Source: G11 sp947167445
Lineage (GTDB): Bacteria; Bacillota; Clostridia; Lachnospirales; Lachnospiraceae
DNA length: 64,000 nt
NCBI GenBank assembly: GCA_947167445.1
Contig: CAMVID010000003.1
Span: 1-64,000, forward strand
Direction: 5' to 3'
The notes under the pieces are model-generated. The model was not told the origin of the DNA. It worked only from the letters and a program-made list of their open reading frames with translations, and searched no databases. Shown here one piece after another: positions 17,299-25,986 of this stretch. How positions within the stretch are numbered: position 1 is the first letter of the stretch; each line of letters opens with the position of its first letter. A program made the translations under genes and the position numbers.

Positions 17299-19941
17299 AT
17301 GAAAAAATATCTATCACGCGCCATAAACATAGTCCTTGCATTAATAATATCCATAGTCACCTGCCTTGCGGGCTTACCCATAAAAGCCCACGCTGAAGAT
17401 GGCGTAACCCTCAAACTTCACTACAATCGCCCTGACGGCAATTACACCGGTTGGGACGTTTGGCTTTGGCCTGAAGGCGGTGAAGGAGCAGGATACCCCT
17501 TCGCTGATGAAAACGGAGAAATGGTAGCCACAATGGAAGTCCCTGCGGGAGTAACCAATGTTGGCTTTATCGTGAGAACCGAAGACTGGACCAAGGATAT
17601 AAACGAGGATCAGTTTATTGACATTGCTGAGGTCCTGTCAGGAACCGTACATGCTTATGTAGAAAGTGGAGTTCCCGGATACACCAAAGAATATTCCGAC
17701 GACGTGGTGAAGGGTACTAAGCTTAAAGCGGCAATCTATGATGGAGACGTCAGCATTGAACTTACCATGACCGGTGAAATGAGCGATGAGCAGCTTGATT
17801 CCATAAGTGTAGCAGGAAGTGCCGGTGAAGAAGACATCGAAGATATTGTTTACAAGGGAGACTACATTTATATGATTAAACTCCTTCAAAAGCTAAATAT
17901 ATTCAAGAATTACAGAGTAAATTACGAAGGCAGTGCCGTTAAGGTTAACATGCCTAACGTTTACTCAACGGATGACTTTGAAAAAGAATACACATACGAG
18001 GGCAATGACCTTGGAGCGACTTACACCAAGGAATCAACCACGTTTAGAGTTTGGGCGCCTACAGCAGAAGAAGTATTTGTGAACTTCTACAAAACAGGCA
18101 AATACTGGGAAGACAGTGATGCTGATACCCACGCCATGGAGAAGTCTGATAAGGGTACCTGGACTTATACAGCGACCGGTGACATGGCAGGCACTTATTA
18201 TACCTACACCGCTGTAGTTGATGGCGCAAAGAATGAAACCTGTGATCCTTACGCTAGAACTACCGGATATAACGGCAAGAGAGCAATGGTCATTGATCTT
18301 GCCTCTACCAACCCGGAAGGATGGGATAATGACAAGAATCCCCATGCCGGTGAGAAGATAACGGATGCAATGATCTACGAGCTCCATATCAGAGATTTCT
18401 CTGTAGATAACAGTTCCGGAATGGAGAATAAAGGCAAATATCTGGCCTTTACGGAGACAGGAACAACCAACAGTAACGGCGATAAGACCGGTGTTGATTA
18501 TCTCAAAGACTTGGGCATAACACATCTTCATCTCCTGCCTTTCTATGACTATGGTTCAGTTGATGAAATAAAAACAACTCCTCAGTTTAACTGGGGTTAT
18601 GACCCTGTAAATTACAATGTTCCTGAGGGCTCCTATGCCACCGACGCAAACGACGGTGCAGTTCGCGTCAAGGAAACAAAGCAGATGGTAAAAGCCCTCC
18701 ATGACAACGGTATCTCTGTAGTTATGGATGTGGTTTATAACCATGTATATTCGGGAAGCGATTTCTGTGTTAATAAGCTTGTGCCCGGATATTTCTCAAG
18801 AATCAATCCTAACGGCAGCTATTCCAACGGCTCAGGCTGCGGTAACGATACCGCTTCTGAGAGAAGCATGGTTAGAAAGTATATCGTTGATTCCGTTAAC
18901 TATTGGGCTGACGAATATCACATTGATGGATTCAGATTCGACCTTGTAGGACTCCTTGACGTTGATACCATAAATGGGATAGTAACGACAGTTCATGAGA
19001 AACATCCTGACGTCATCTTCTATGGCGAAGGCTGGAACATGAGCACCGCAGTAACAAAAGATGATATCAGACTTGCTACCCAGGGAAGCGCTAGATTCAC
19101 ACCCGAGTTTGCTTTCTTTAATGACAATATTAGGGATGGCCTTAAGGGCAGTGTTTTCGATGAAGGCACAGGCTTTGTAAGTGGAGCCATCGGCAAAGAA
19201 AACTCCATTGCCGCATCCTTCATGGGAAGAGAAGTATGGTGTAAGAATCCGGCGCAGATAGTTAACTACGCATCCTGCCATGACAACATGACCCTAATGG
19301 ACAGAATTACAGTGTCCACTCCGGGTACTGACAGAGCAGATATCATAAAGATGAACAACCTTGCCGCAGCCTTTTATATGACAGCAGAAGGTATTCCTTT
19401 CATGCAGGCGGGTGAAGAAATCCTTAGAACCAAGGTGAAGGAAGACGGAACCTTTGATTCTAACAGTTACGCATCATCAGATGCCGTCAACGCCATCAAA
19501 TGGGACGATATTTCAGATCCTGAACATAAGGAAGTTCATGACTACTACAAGGGCCTCATCGAATTCCGTAAGGCACATGAGAACTTAAGATTAACAACAG
19601 AAGATGAGGTTAAGGAACATCTCAAAGAGATAGATGTTGATACCGACAACGTGGTAGCTTTCAACCTCGATGATAAGAACATCTTTATCTTTAACGCCAA
19701 CAAAGAGAAAATAACCTTTAATCTACCCGAAGGCAAGTGGGATGTTCTTGTTAACGATAAGAAAGCGGGCACCAAACCCATCGAGACCCTCAAAGGCGGA
19801 CAGATAACAGTATCACCCATCTCTGCCCTCATCCTCGAACGCCATGAAGGCTCCTCTAAAACAGGCACCTTTGTAGCATTAGGCGCCGCAATACTCTCCG
19901 CATTGGGAGCCTTTATCGTACTCCGCTCAAGAAAGAAATAA
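17299..19941 (+). CDS. pulA: Type I pullulanase, secreted and membrane-anchored
   Basis: 880-aa extracellular enzyme that hydrolyses alpha-1,6 bonds in pullulan and branched starch. A signal peptide ends after AHA (about residue 32). A CBM41-like starch-binding domain spans about 35-132, followed by a linker domain and CBM48 near 235-330. The GH13 catalytic part has the pullulanase marker NWGYDP (431-436), DVVYNH (476-481), nucleophile Asp548 (GFRFD), acid/base Glu577 (GEGW) and Asp662 (SCHDN). A C-terminal helix plus RSRKK anchors it, and there is no LPxTG. GGGAGG precedes the ATG. A starch-degrading enzyme inside a glycan-synthesis locus is unexpected. Confidence 0.94.
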   Translation: MKKYLSRAINIVLALIISIVTCLAGLPIKAHAEDGVTLKLHYNRPDGNYTGWDVWLWPEGGEGAGYPFADENGEMVATMEVPAGVTNVGFIVRTEDWTKDINEDQFIDIAEVLSGTVHAYVESGVPGYTKEYSDDVVKGTKLKAAIYDGDVSIELTMTGEMSDEQLDSISVAGSAGEEDIEDIVYKGDYIYMIKLLQKLNIFKNYRVNYEGSAVKVNMPNVYSTDDFEKEYTYEGNDLGATYTKESTTFRVWAPTAEEVFVNFYKTGKYWEDSDADTHAMEKSDKGTWTYTATGDMAGTYYTYTAVVDGAKNETCDPYARTTGYNGKRAMVIDLASTNPEGWDNDKNPHAGEKITDAMIYELHIRDFSVDNSSGMENKGKYLAFTETGTTNSNGDKTGVDYLKDLGITHLHLLPFYDYGSVDEIKTTPQFNWGYDPVNYNVPEGSYATDANDGAVRVKETKQMVKALHDNGISVVMDVVYNHVYSGSDFCVNKLVPGYFSRINPNGSYSNGSGCGNDTASERSMVRKYIVDSVNYWADEYHIDGFRFDLVGLLDVDTINGIVTTVHEKHPDVIFYGEGWNMSTAVTKDDIRLATQGSARFTPEFAFFNDNIRDGLKGSVFDEGTGFVSGAIGKENSIAASFMGREVWCKNPAQIVNYASCHDNMTLMDRITVSTPGTDRADIIKMNNLAAAFYMTAEGIPFMQAGEEILRTKVKEDGTFDSNSYASSDAVNAIKWDDISDPEHKEVHDYYKGLIEFRKAHENLRLTTEDEVKEHLKEIDVDTDNVVAFNLDDKNIFIFNANKEKITFNLPEGKWDVLVNDKKAGTKPIETLKGGQITVSPISALILERHEGSSKTGTFVALGAAILSALGAFIVLRSRKK

Positions 19942-19942
19942 T

Positions 19943-19996
19943 GTGCAGGTTGGGGACAGGCCCAAATTGCACGGTGCAAATTAGGGACAGGCTTAA
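19943..19996. repeat. Two tandem 23-bp imperfect repeats (GGGACAGG element)
   Basis: GTGCAGGTTGGGGACAGGC (from 19943, unit to 19965) and GTGCAAATTAGGGACAGGC (from 19974, unit to 19996) are copies with about five differences, at a 31-bp period. TTGCAC (19967-19972) and GTGCAA (19974-19979) form an inverted core between them. A shortened relative occurs at 23324-23342. The second copy supplies the GG-rich stretch just before ATG 20000. No transposase is nearby. Confidence 0.6.
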
Positions 19997-19999
19997 ACT

Positions 20000-21187
20000 A
20001 TGACAATTACTTTCGTCTCCAATTATATAAATCATCATCAGATTCCCATGGCGGAAGAATTATACAAAGCCCTGGGTGAAGAGTATCGTTTTGTGGAAAC
20101 TGAGCCCATGGAGACAGAACGTGTCAACATGGGATGGAACGCTGACACAGCAAGTTTGCCATATCTCGTCAGATACTACGAAAATCCGGCTGTAACACAG
20201 ATCCTCATTGATGACAGCGATGTGGTAGTCTTCGGCGGATGCGATGATGAAAGTTACATAGCCAATAGACTGGAAAACAAGAAACCTGTAATAAGAGTTT
20301 CAGAACGCCTTTATAAATCCGGCCAGTGGAAGGCAATATCACCAAGAGGCCTTATTAAGAAATATCACGACCACACTAGCCACAACGACGATCCTGTAAT
20401 TCTTCTTTGCGCTGGAGCTTATGTTCCTTCGGACTTTAGCATTATAAAAGCCTATCCAAATAAGATGTACAAGTGGGGTTATTTCCCTCCGACAACGGAA
20501 GAAAATCTTGACGACTTGTTCAAATTTAAGGACGAAAACCCTACTACAGAAATCCTCTGGGCAGGCCGTTTCATCAACTGGAAGCACCCGGATGATGCAA
20601 TAGAGGTGGCAAAACGCCTTAAAAAGGACAATATACCATTTCACCTCACAATGGTTGGGGGTGGCGACATGGAACCTCAAATCAAGGCTGAAATCGCCGT
20701 AAACAATCTCCAGGAAAACGTCACCCTTGCAGGCTACAAGAAACCTGATGAAGTAAGAGATTACATGCGTAAAGCAGACATCTTTCTTTTTACCAGCGAT
20801 TATCTTGAGGGCTGGGGCGCGGTTCTAAATGAAGCCATGAATTCAGCTTGCGCAGTTGTGGCCAACGCAGCAACAGGCGCAACACCGTACCTGACAGATT
20901 ATGGTAACAATTGTTACGCATATCCAAATGGTGACATAGACGAGCTATACGAACGAACCAAACAGCTGGCATGGGATAAGAGCAAAAGACATAACCTTGG
21001 CACCAACGCCTATGCAACGATCCACGACACCTGGAATGCCAAGAATGCTGCCGAGCAGATAATAAGACTTTCAAGAATGATGACAGAAGACGTAGGAATC
21101 CCTGATCCGACAGCAGGCCCCGGTTCCAAAGCCAAAATCGTCCCCGTAAGAAAGATGTTCCAAGCCATAATTAACCGAGAACTGTAG
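20000..21187 (+). CDS. GT4 family glycosyltransferase
   Basis: 395-aa GT-B-fold transferase. The N-terminus TFVSNYINHHQIPMAEEL is typical of a Lachnospiraceae/Bacteroides GT4 group. The donor domain shows EILWAGRFINWKHPDDAIE and FLFTSDYLEGWGAVLNEAMN with its conserved Glu residues. It starts 4 bases after the GGGACAGG repeat, which may provide its ribosome site. The next gene lies 42 bases downstream. Confidence 0.87.
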   Translation: MTITFVSNYINHHQIPMAEELYKALGEEYRFVETEPMETERVNMGWNADTASLPYLVRYYENPAVTQILIDDSDVVVFGGCDDESYIANRLENKKPVIRVSERLYKSGQWKAISPRGLIKKYHDHTSHNDDPVILLCAGAYVPSDFSIIKAYPNKMYKWGYFPPTTEENLDDLFKFKDENPTTEILWAGRFINWKHPDDAIEVAKRLKKDNIPFHLTMVGGGDMEPQIKAEIAVNNLQENVTLAGYKKPDEVRDYMRKADIFLFTSDYLEGWGAVLNEAMNSACAVVANAATGATPYLTDYGNNCYAYPNGDIDELYERTKQLAWDKSKRHNLGTNAYATIHDTWNAKNAAEQIIRLSRMMTEDVGIPDPTAGPGSKAKIVPVRKMFQAIINREL

Positions 21188-21229
21188 AAGCATATAGAAA
21201 TTCATAGAACCCAACAAAAAACGAAAACC

Positions 21230-22195
21230 ATGAAAAATCTAATCTGTGCGGCATTTTCCTTCAAGGAGGGCTTTAACACCTCAACCCAAACAGGGAAAAC
21301 AGCCGATGACAAGACCACAATTACATACTTAAAGAACATCTTCGTAACCCTCACATCCGCCAAGCTTCACAATCCGGATGATGATGTGGTTCTGTTCGCG
21401 AACGCGAACATTTCCGAAGAGTGGGTTAGGAAACTAAAAGATAACAACATCGATGTGCAAATCTGCCCTTTTGACGAATTCGTTATAGATAAGGAGTTCA
21501 TTTGGGCCCTTGCATACTACAAGCTTTGCGTCCTTTCCCACGTGGTAAAAGATAACGCCGAGACCAAGAAGTATGACCATATCCTTCTTATGGACACTGA
21601 CACCTTCACCACAAGAAGATACACTGACCTTTGGGCGGAGAGTGATTTTGGAGTGTTGATGTATCAGGTAGGGCACGATTTTACTCACCCTGATAGAGCT
21701 GTAATTCGAGAGGACTTCGAGAAGTTTTACCCAGAGGAGGCAAAGACTACTCCTATCACCCACTACGGTGGGGAATTTGTTGCAGGTACACAGGAAAACT
21801 TAAGCGCATTTATGGATACTTGCCGCCAGGTTTTCCAAAGAATGACCGCAGATGACACAAAGAAAATGCACGAACGCGCGGGAGATGAGACCATCTGGTC
21901 CATAGCTGCAGCCTTAACCGACGTAAGAATCATTAACGCCGCTCCCTATATTTTCCGATTTTGGACCGGCAAAGTCTTCTATCTCGTATCAAATGTTACC
22001 ACTTCAAACCCGGTTTGTATTTGGCACGTTCCTAACGAAAAAGAAGCGGGTTTCATCCGCCTCTACAACTATTACCAGAAAAACAAAGAATTCCCGGACC
22101 CTGTGCGTGCCGCAGGAATCTTTGGAATTACAAAGGCAAAGCGCCCGTTTTCAATTTCAGATTTGGTATTTCGAGTGAAACGTAAGCTAAGGTGA
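21230..22195 (+). CDS. GT8-like GT-A glycosyltransferase
   Basis: 321-aa cytoplasmic protein with a GT-A fold pattern: a metal-binding DTDT segment (HILLMDTDTFTTRR), a later HYGGEFVAGT loop and a C-terminal IWHVPNEKEAG. The DxD and the following strand resemble GT8 or nucleotide-diphospho-sugar transferases, but no precise family is recognised. No ribosome site is obvious before ATG 21230. It is the last + gene before two short-range orientation changes. Confidence 0.6.
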   Translation: MKNLICAAFSFKEGFNTSTQTGKTADDKTTITYLKNIFVTLTSAKLHNPDDDVVLFANANISEEWVRKLKDNNIDVQICPFDEFVIDKEFIWALAYYKLCVLSHVVKDNAETKKYDHILLMDTDTFTTRRYTDLWAESDFGVLMYQVGHDFTHPDRAVIREDFEKFYPEEAKTTPITHYGGEFVAGTQENLSAFMDTCRQVFQRMTADDTKKMHERAGDETIWSIAAALTDVRIINAAPYIFRFWTGKVFYLVSNVTTSNPVCIWHVPNEKEAGFIRLYNYYQKNKEFPDPVRAAGIFGITKAKRPFSISDLVFRVKRKLR

Positions 22196-22200
22196 TGTGC

Positions 22201-23283
22201 TTATCTCTCCCCATGCCCTCCGTATTCTACCGAATGCGTCCTCTTCTTCACTTCATAAAGCACATTGTCAGCCGCGGATATAAGCTTAAACAGCTCATCA
22301 TGATTCTTGGGCTCCCCTTCAGCCCGACCCACACTTAAGAATACATCTATATCCGACTGGGAAGAAGCTTTAAACTTGCCGGTATCTTCCTTGTAAATCC
22401 CTTCACCCTTAGCAAGAATCAGAAACTCATCCCCGCCATATCTATAGTATCTGGCGTCTCCAAAAGTTCCCTTAATCCATGCGGCAGTATCCTGCAGAAC
22501 TCTGTCCCCCACAGAATGCCCATGAGTGTCGTTAATTTCCTTGAAATAGTTAACGTCTATCATATAAGCCGTAACAGGCTTCCCGATAATCTTATGAACG
22601 TCTTCTTCAAGAGCCCTTCGATTTCTAAGGCCGGTGAGCCCATCGTGACGATAGTTGTACTCAAGCTTCTCATTGCTTCGTTCCAACAATACAGATTTCT
22701 TGGCTGTAACAATTTCAGAGTGGAATCGAACCGCCATACCTGTAACGGTAACAGCCAGAAGTAGCCCGTAATTGAAAATGTTTATGCTTTCTGCTCCGTC
22801 GATTTTATATATAGACAAATACAGCACAGTGTAGACGCCGGTGGCAAGAATCGAACCTATCAATGGGTTCAGGGGAACGAAGCACACCATCATAATCTGT
22901 ACTGCGAAAAAAGTCAGAATCATCTCATTATTAGCATGATTTCTTATGGAAACCTGTATTGCTCATGAGGTAAAAAGCAGATAGTAGCAGCCGTTGAAAA
23001 TCGCAACGGGAAGATGAGGCAGTTCCGCTATCTTTTTCATCATTCCGGAACATGATATGCCAAGCAGGCATGCAATAATGCAGAAAGAAACACTTCTGAT
23101 ACTTACTATGGCTGCCTTGTCGAATTCCTTCCTGGTTGCGATGAATACAATCAAAGACAGGGCCTCGAAAATGAGTATAATAAGTGACGTATACCAAATA
23201 TTATTAAGGCTCCTAAAGTCCATATTCCTCAATACGTCTTCTTCCACAGCAGGAAACAGCGCTTTCCGTATCTTATAAATCAT
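22201..23283 (-). pseudogene. Membrane diguanylate cyclase interrupted by one in-frame TGA
   Basis: Reading on the minus strand, 23283-22966 encodes two to three membrane helices ending LLFTS, then TGA at 22965-22963. The same frame continues through AIQVSIRNHANNEM into further helices and an intact GGDEF domain (DGLTGLRNRRAL and RYYRYGGDEFLIL) to 22201. No frameshift is needed: one nonsense codon splits a gene of about 360 codons. AGGAGG lies before ATG 23283. The downstream part could restart at ATG 22923, giving a 240-aa GGDEF protein with fewer helices. It would make c-di-GMP. No RxxD inhibitory site is seen before GGDEF. A sequencing error is the alternative. Confidence 0.8.
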
Positions 23284-23304
23284 ATCCGGCCCTCCTATAA
23301 CTCC

Positions 23305-23333
23305 ATTATACTATAAAAAGTGTCAGTTGGGGC
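23305..23333 (-). promoter_or_regulatory. Candidate promoter of the diguanylate cyclase
   Basis: On the minus strand TATAAT lies at 23310-23305, about 22 bases before ATG 23283, with AGGAGG between. The -35 position is GC-rich and poor, so this is a modest call. Confidence 0.4.
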
Positions 23334-23336
23334 CGA

Positions 23337-23365
23337 TTGCACCCACCCTCTTCACGTGCTAAAAT
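23337..23365 (+). promoter_or_regulatory. Promoter placed for a leaderless GT2 transcript
   Basis: TTGCAC (23337-23342), 17 bases, then TAAAAT (23360-23365) preceded by TGC, an extended -10. Only six bases separate the -10 box from ATG 23372, and no ribosome site is present. The expected start is at or next to the A of the ATG. The TTGCAC is part of the degenerate repeat at 23324-23342. Confidence 0.55.
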
Positions 23366-23371
23366 CAAACC

Positions 23372-24361
23372 ATGAACGAAAAAAAGATCACCATCATCGT
23401 CCCGGTCTACAATGTGGAGAAATATCTCCGCAATGGCCTGGACCACATAATAAATCAAACATACAGAAACCTGGAAATCATCCTCGTTGACGATGGCTCC
23501 ACCGACACATCCGGCGCCATCTGTGATGAGTACGCCTCAAAAGACTCCCGAATCAAGGTCATCCATAAACCCAACGGCGGCTCAAGCTCTGCCCGAAATG
23601 CAGGAATCGAAGCAGCCACCGGCGACTACATTGGTTTCCTTGACGCCGACGATTACGCCGATGAGGCCATGTATGAGAAGCTTATAACAGTTTGTGAGGA
23701 GAAAAACTGCGATATCGCCGAAGTCATGAGCCGTGACTTTGATGAGTCAGGTAAGATGATAAAGGACGCATATAAGAATACGGGAGAAGTTAATTTTATC
23801 CCCAGGGATGAGGACTTCAAGCTCCTTATGCTTCATAAGGGAGACAGTTCTTTTTGCACCAAGCTTATCAGAGCAGAATTCTGCAAAGAGTTCAGATTCT
23901 CCGAGAAACTTTTAAACGAAGATTTCCGCCTTATTCTTGAGATGCTCCAGGAAACCGACGGCGTCTGGTCCATTGAAGAACCTCACTATAACATTTTAAT
24001 CAGAAAAGGCAGCAACCAGCGAAGCGGCTTCAAGCGTGAACTATACGAAGCCGTTATATCTAACTCTGACTATGCCTATAGCCTTATGGAGGATTACTTC
24101 CCTCAGTGGGAAGCTGAAGCAGACCGCTTCCGATATGTTCAAAGACTTGATTATCTTCTCCATATCCCCGTATCCAAGATGACCGTCGACAACGAATGCT
24201 ATCAGAAGGTCATCAAGGAAATCAGGGACGAGAAGGCTATTTGGCAGAACAATAAATATTTGACTGCCAAACAGAAAAAGAACCTCACTATCTTAAGCAT
24301 TGCTCCCAAGCTTTCCAAGAAAGCTCACCGAGTACTTAAGAAGATTAAAACCGGCAGGTAA
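23372..24361 (+). CDS. GT2 family glycosyltransferase
   Basis: 329-aa capsule-type GT2 enzyme. KITIIVPVYNVEKYLRNGLD, VDDGSTDTSGAICDEYA and FLDADDYADEAMYEKL give the full GT-A donor site with its acidic pair. The C-terminal third is helical and variable, as in EpsJ/CapH-type transferases. It is a single gene: the divergent diguanylate cyclase lies upstream, and the convergent lipoprotein gene begins at the very next base after its stop. No ribosome site is present and the -10 box abuts the ATG, so a leaderless mRNA is likely. Confidence 0.88.
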   Translation: MNEKKITIIVPVYNVEKYLRNGLDHIINQTYRNLEIILVDDGSTDTSGAICDEYASKDSRIKVIHKPNGGSSSARNAGIEAATGDYIGFLDADDYADEAMYEKLITVCEEKNCDIAEVMSRDFDESGKMIKDAYKNTGEVNFIPRDEDFKLLMLHKGDSSFCTKLIRAEFCKEFRFSEKLLNEDFRLILEMLQETDGVWSIEEPHYNILIRKGSNQRSGFKRELYEAVISNSDYAYSLMEDYFPQWEAEADRFRYVQRLDYLLHIPVSKMTVDNECYQKVIKEIRDEKAIWQNNKYLTAKQKKNLTILSIAPKLSKKAHRVLKKIKTGR

Positions 24362-25717
24362 TCACCAGTCATCGCCGTAATCACCGGAGTCTGAGAACTC
24401 ATAGTCGTAGTCCTCGTTGTCGCCTATATCACTGTAGGCGTAATCCCCGGGATCTGACCACGCATCGAACCCATCGCCGGGATCTGAATATATGTCATAA
24501 TCATCGTAGTAATTATCTACATCCCATCCGGCGTCATTTGATTCGTAGTATTCACCGTCGTCATCGATGTAACCATCGGAACCGAAGCTCTGGAAGATGT
24601 TTTCATAACCGTTCCAATACCAGATATCCCCATCTTCGTCAGTCCAATAATAAGGAGTACCATAATCACCGGAGTCACTTCCGGTTGATTTTTTATTTGA
24701 ACTCTTAGGCTTCTGCTGGGGTTGCGCAGGTACCACCTTAGGGGCAGTTGACCAATCGGTCTTATAGGTACAGGTATCAAGCATTTTTGCTGTGATGGCC
24801 GCATACTGTTCAATGACGCTCTCAGGCGCAATAGTGGTAGCAATCATACCGTATCCGGTGGGGCCAAAGTAACGCATTTCCGTGACTCCACGTACAGGCT
24901 TATCGAAATCCTTATCATAAATTTCCCCGGAGAACCACATATAACCTTTTATGCTGTAATAGCTGCCGTGATCTTCAAAGTCCGTACCTATCATGTTGAT
25001 AAGGTGACTTCCAAAATAAGTGTTAACGCAGTTATTTAACAGATATCCCATGCAGGGCTTTGCCTTGGCAGCTCCGCTTACCATATACTGATCGATATCC
25101 TGGAAGGGCTGGAAGGTTATCATTGATGTGGCATAAGCATCATCCATTCCGATACAGCCAACCACATTGAAATCGAGGGAGTTGGCCAAATCAGTCCTGG
25201 GTTTGGCGCTCATTTTCTCAGGATAGTTGATGGAATAAGCCTCAAATTTTCCCGGGAAATAAACAACCTGCGTCAGCTGATCATCCACAGTTGGAGGCTG
25301 AGTATTGCCCATGTCAATTTTTGACAGGGTACTGCCGTCCTTATCCATAAGCTTTCCTTCAGCCGTAAGTTGAAAAACGTCTGTATCTTCGCTGTCGGCA
25401 TACTTCAGCAGGAAACCGTTCTCCTGAAGAACAATCTCTCCTGTATACAGGATATCTCCATTACCGTTCGCGCATGCCCATTGACTGTCTTCATCGATTG
25501 CAAGTACCAGGTCGTAATCGTCATACTTCCAGGCGCCCGTATACAAAGAAAGAGCGCTTTCCTCTTCCTCAGGAGCCGGAGTCTCTTCTGCGACTGCAGT
25601 CGTACCTGATGCTGAAGCTTCCTCCTTGCTGTCATCTCCACATGCGACGAACTGCAAAGATAGCATAGCAACCAAAAGAATCGCCCGACACCGTTTCATT
25701 AGTATTTTTCTATTCAT
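24362..25717 (-). CDS. Lipoprotein with an acidic, aromatic-rich C-terminal tail
   Basis: 451-aa predicted lipoprotein: basic MNRKILMKRCR, a hydrophobic stretch and FVAC as lipobox (Cys near residue 26), then a Glu/Ala/Thr-rich linker. Residues 60-130 look like a small beta domain of the DUF4923/lipocalin type seen in many Firmicutes lipoproteins (YTGAWKYDDYDLVLAID). The middle (150-325) is unrecognised. The last 110 residues are strongly acidic and rich in Tyr, Trp and Gly, with recurring SDPGD/SDSGD/SDIGD units. GGAG lies 9 bases before ATG 25717. Surface-located; function unknown. It converges on the GT2 gene with no gap. Confidence 0.7.
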   Translation of the reverse strand: MNRKILMKRCRAILLVAMLSLQFVACGDDSKEEASASGTTAVAEETPAPEEEESALSLYTGAWKYDDYDLVLAIDEDSQWACANGNGDILYTGEIVLQENGFLLKYADSEDTDVFQLTAEGKLMDKDGSTLSKIDMGNTQPPTVDDQLTQVVYFPGKFEAYSINYPEKMSAKPRTDLANSLDFNVVGCIGMDDAYATSMITFQPFQDIDQYMVSGAAKAKPCMGYLLNNCVNTYFGSHLINMIGTDFEDHGSYYSIKGYMWFSGEIYDKDFDKPVRGVTEMRYFGPTGYGMIATTIAPESVIEQYAAITAKMLDTCTYKTDWSTAPKVVPAQPQQKPKSSNKKSTGSDSGDYGTPYYWTDEDGDIWYWNGYENIFQSFGSDGYIDDDGEYYESNDAGWDVDNYYDDYDIYSDPGDGFDAWSDPGDYAYSDIGDNEDYDYEFSDSGDYGDDW

Positions 25718-25763
25718 AGTCTGTCACTCCATTGAAATATTGTTTTAACCATGAATATTTTAC

Positions 25764-25792
25764 CTAAAACATTCTGCGGGAGGCAGTGTCAA
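25764..25792 (-). promoter_or_regulatory. Possible promoter of the lipoprotein gene
   Basis: Consensus TTGACA lies on the minus strand at 25792-25787. At 17 bases spacing the -10 is only TTTTAG (25769-25764); a better TAAAAT sits farther off at 25762-25757. The -35 is convincing, the -10 is not. Confidence 0.4.
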
Positions 25793-25795
25793 AAA

Positions 25796-25833
25796 GTTAC
25801 CAATTTTTGCTCTTGCGGTAACCAAAAGTTACC
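25796..25833. promoter_or_regulatory. Candidate shared operator: three GTTACC half-sites
   Basis: GGTAAC (25817-25822) and GTTACC (25828-25833) form an inverted repeat with a 5-base centre. A further GTTACC lies at 25796-25801, inside the direct repeat AAAAGTTACC, exactly 32 bp (three helical turns) from the second. The outer half-sites are next to the -35 boxes of two divergent promoters. This geometry suggests one regulator acting on both genes. Confidence 0.5.
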
Positions 25834-25862
25834 TTGTCTTTATCCTGTTTTTAAAGTACTAT
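25834..25862 (+). promoter_or_regulatory. Possible promoter of the ABC flippase operon
   Basis: TTGTCT (25834-25839), 17 bases, TACTAT (25857-25862). It directly abuts the GTTACC half-site ending at 25833. A long leader of about 115 bases would precede ATG 25987; I see no hairpin or riboswitch pattern in it. Confidence 0.4.
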
Positions 25863-25986
25863 ATTAATATATATTATGCCCTTTTGATTCATTTGTGATA
25901 GGAAAAGAATTCATTTGGGCTTTATTATGCTGTCTGTGAGAATTAATGATCTGAAAACATGCGGACAGTAGAAGAAAGAAACTAAT

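Noticed and set aside
22931..23197. Alternative minus-strand frame suggesting a frameshift in the diguanylate cyclase
   Set aside because: Both halves of the cyclase are in the same frame, so the break is a TGA codon and no frameshift is needed.
24400..24530. A DNA tandem repeat in the lipoprotein gene
   Set aside because: The SDPGD-type repetition is at protein level; the underlying bases are not a regular tandem array.
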